Assembly (NCBI GenBank): GCA_018895075.1
Contig: JAHIOW010000039.1
Location: 1 to 41,687, forward strand
DNA length: 41,687 bases
Source: Candidatus Omnitrophota bacterium
GTDB taxonomy: Bacteria > Omnitrophota > Gorgyraeia > Gygaellales > Profunditerraquicolaceae
Direction: 5' to 3'
This document shows, piece after piece, positions 40,875-41,687 of the stretch; the first letter of the stretch is position 1; every line of letters starts with the position of its first letter. The position numbers and the translations under genes are program-made. The notes beneath the pieces are model-generated. The model had not been told where the DNA came from, ran no database searches, and worked only from the letters and a program-made list of their open reading frames with translations.

Positions 40875-41687
40875 ATGATAAAGATAGAGGAATATATTCC
40901 CATTGTCGGTGCGTCTATTATAGACGACCTTCGCCTGCTGGCGGAAAAATTAAAAGGCAAGGTTATCCAGCATATAAATTCAACTTCTGTAGGCGGGGGC
41001 GTGGCTGAGATTTTACATAGAATGGTGCCGCTTTTTAGGGAATTAGGCATAGATGCGCGCTGGGATTTAATAAAAGGAGGAGAGCAGTTTTTTGAAGTAA
41101 CTAAAAAATTTCATAATGCCCTGCACCATAAACCTGAGGAGATAAGCCAGGGCGATTTTGACATATTTCTGGAAACCTCAAAGAAGAATATAGAAGACGT
41201 AGATACCTATGGTAATATTATTTTTATCCATGACCCTCAACCGATAGCGTTAATAAAAAAGAAAACCCACAATAAATGGGTCTGGCGCTGCCATATTGAT
41301 ATATCCAATCCCAATCAGCGCGTCTGGAAATTTTTAAGAGATTTTGTGGTTAAATATGATGGAGCTGTGTTTTCCGCGCCGGCCTTTGCCCAGAAATTAC
41401 CCATAAGGCAATTTTTGATTTCTCCTTCTATTGACCCGCTAAGCGATAAAAATAAAGAACTGCCGCAGGAGACTATTGACGCGGTATTAAAAAAATACGG
41501 GATTTCCAAAGATAAACCCATAGTCACCCAGGTCTCGCGTTTTGGCCGTTTAAAAGACCCGCTGGGAGTTATTGAGGCCTATAAGCGGGTAAAAAGATAT
41601 AATGATTGCCAGCTTATTTTAGCCGGAGGCACTGCTGTAGATGATCCGGAGAGCATAAAGGTCTTAGAAGAAGTGAAAGAGGCGGCA
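40875..41687 (+). CDS. treT: Trehalose synthase TreT-type glycosyltransferase (5' part)
   Basis: Reading from the ATG at 40875 gives 271 open codons to the window edge, so the gene is cut there. The visible N-terminal part has HINSTSVGGGVAEILHRMVP, GIDARWDLIKGGEQFFEVTK, FHNALHH, FIHDPQP and WRCHIDISNPNQRVW, and the start of the GT4 C-terminal domain (VTQVSRFGRLKDPLGVIEAY). These match TreT, which makes trehalose in one reversible step from NDP-glucose and glucose. It follows the DUF5752 gene by one base. The missing C-terminal half prevents checking the donor site. Confidence 0.85.
   Translation, partial: MIKIEEYIPIVGASIIDDLRLLAEKLKGKVIQHINSTSVGGGVAEILHRMVPLFRELGIDARWDLIKGGEQFFEVTKKFHNALHHKPEEISQGDFDIFLETSKKNIEDVDTYGNIIFIHDPQPIALIKKKTHNKWVWRCHIDISNPNQRVWKFLRDFVVKYDGAVFSAPAFAQKLPIRQFLISPSIDPLSDKNKELPQETIDAVLKKYGISKDKPIVTQVSRFGRLKDPLGVIEAYKRVKRYNDCQLILAGGTAVDDPESIKVLEEVKEAA

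Overview
The window reads as the chromosome of a diderm (outer-membrane) bacterium with moderate GC. The gene content and the dispersed repeats fit Candidatus Omnitrophota (OP3) best. That lineage call is an inference from memory of the group (moderate confidence); no rRNA or other decisive marker is present. Outer-membrane machinery is clear: a LolC/E-type permease with LolD, an MlaE-F-D lipid transporter, and LptF/LptG. Alongside it sits a module best known from Firmicutes: McsA, McsB (protein arginine kinase) and ClpC.

Layout. (1) 10-28557, all on the + strand: a thioredoxin-CcdA fusion and a DUF1573 lipoprotein, lysS, lolC/E-lolD, a class IV aminotransferase, mcsA-mcsB-clpC, mlaE-mlaF-mlaD, radA, a PIN-TRAM (YacL-like) gene, ispD-ispF-cysE-cysS, tmk-holB-ricT-metG-tatD, a DUF362/ferredoxin gene, mtnA, thiL, tsaE-tsaB-alr. 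From lysS to tatD this closely follows the order known from Bacillus subtilis, with ctsR and disA absent and envelope genes placed between. (2) 28567-31491, - strand: comF-lptF-lptG. (3) 31611 to the end, + strand: pyrE, a BaiN/YhiN-type flavoprotein, a Maf-M48 fusion, yggT, an HtpX-like protease with an EF-hand, then otsA, a CBS protein, a CPA2-type antiporter, otsB, a DUF5752 gene and the start of treT (cut by the window edge). The last block looks like an osmotic or desiccation stress locus carrying two independent trehalose routes.

Non-coding layer. No stretch longer than about 230 bp lacks a gene, and I found no tRNA, rRNA, CRISPR array or complete insertion sequence. The short gaps are rich in structure: (a) sigma-70 promoters at lysS, pyrE and comF placed so close to the start codon that the mRNAs should be leaderless; (b) two intergenic elements with the same two-hairpin architecture but different stem sequences, each ending directly at a start codon (mlaF, ispD); (c) heptamer tandem repeats running into the start codons of lolC/E, tatD and alr; (d) CCTGCC-type palindromes inside lolD, radA and ispD, kept in frame; (e) a REP-like GGGACAC palindrome between thiL and tsaE; (f) a GC-rich, long-range-paired element of about 200 nt between cysS and tmk that may be a structured RNA or a palindromic mobile element.

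All assignments come from reading protein motifs and gene order by eye. No database search or folding program was run.
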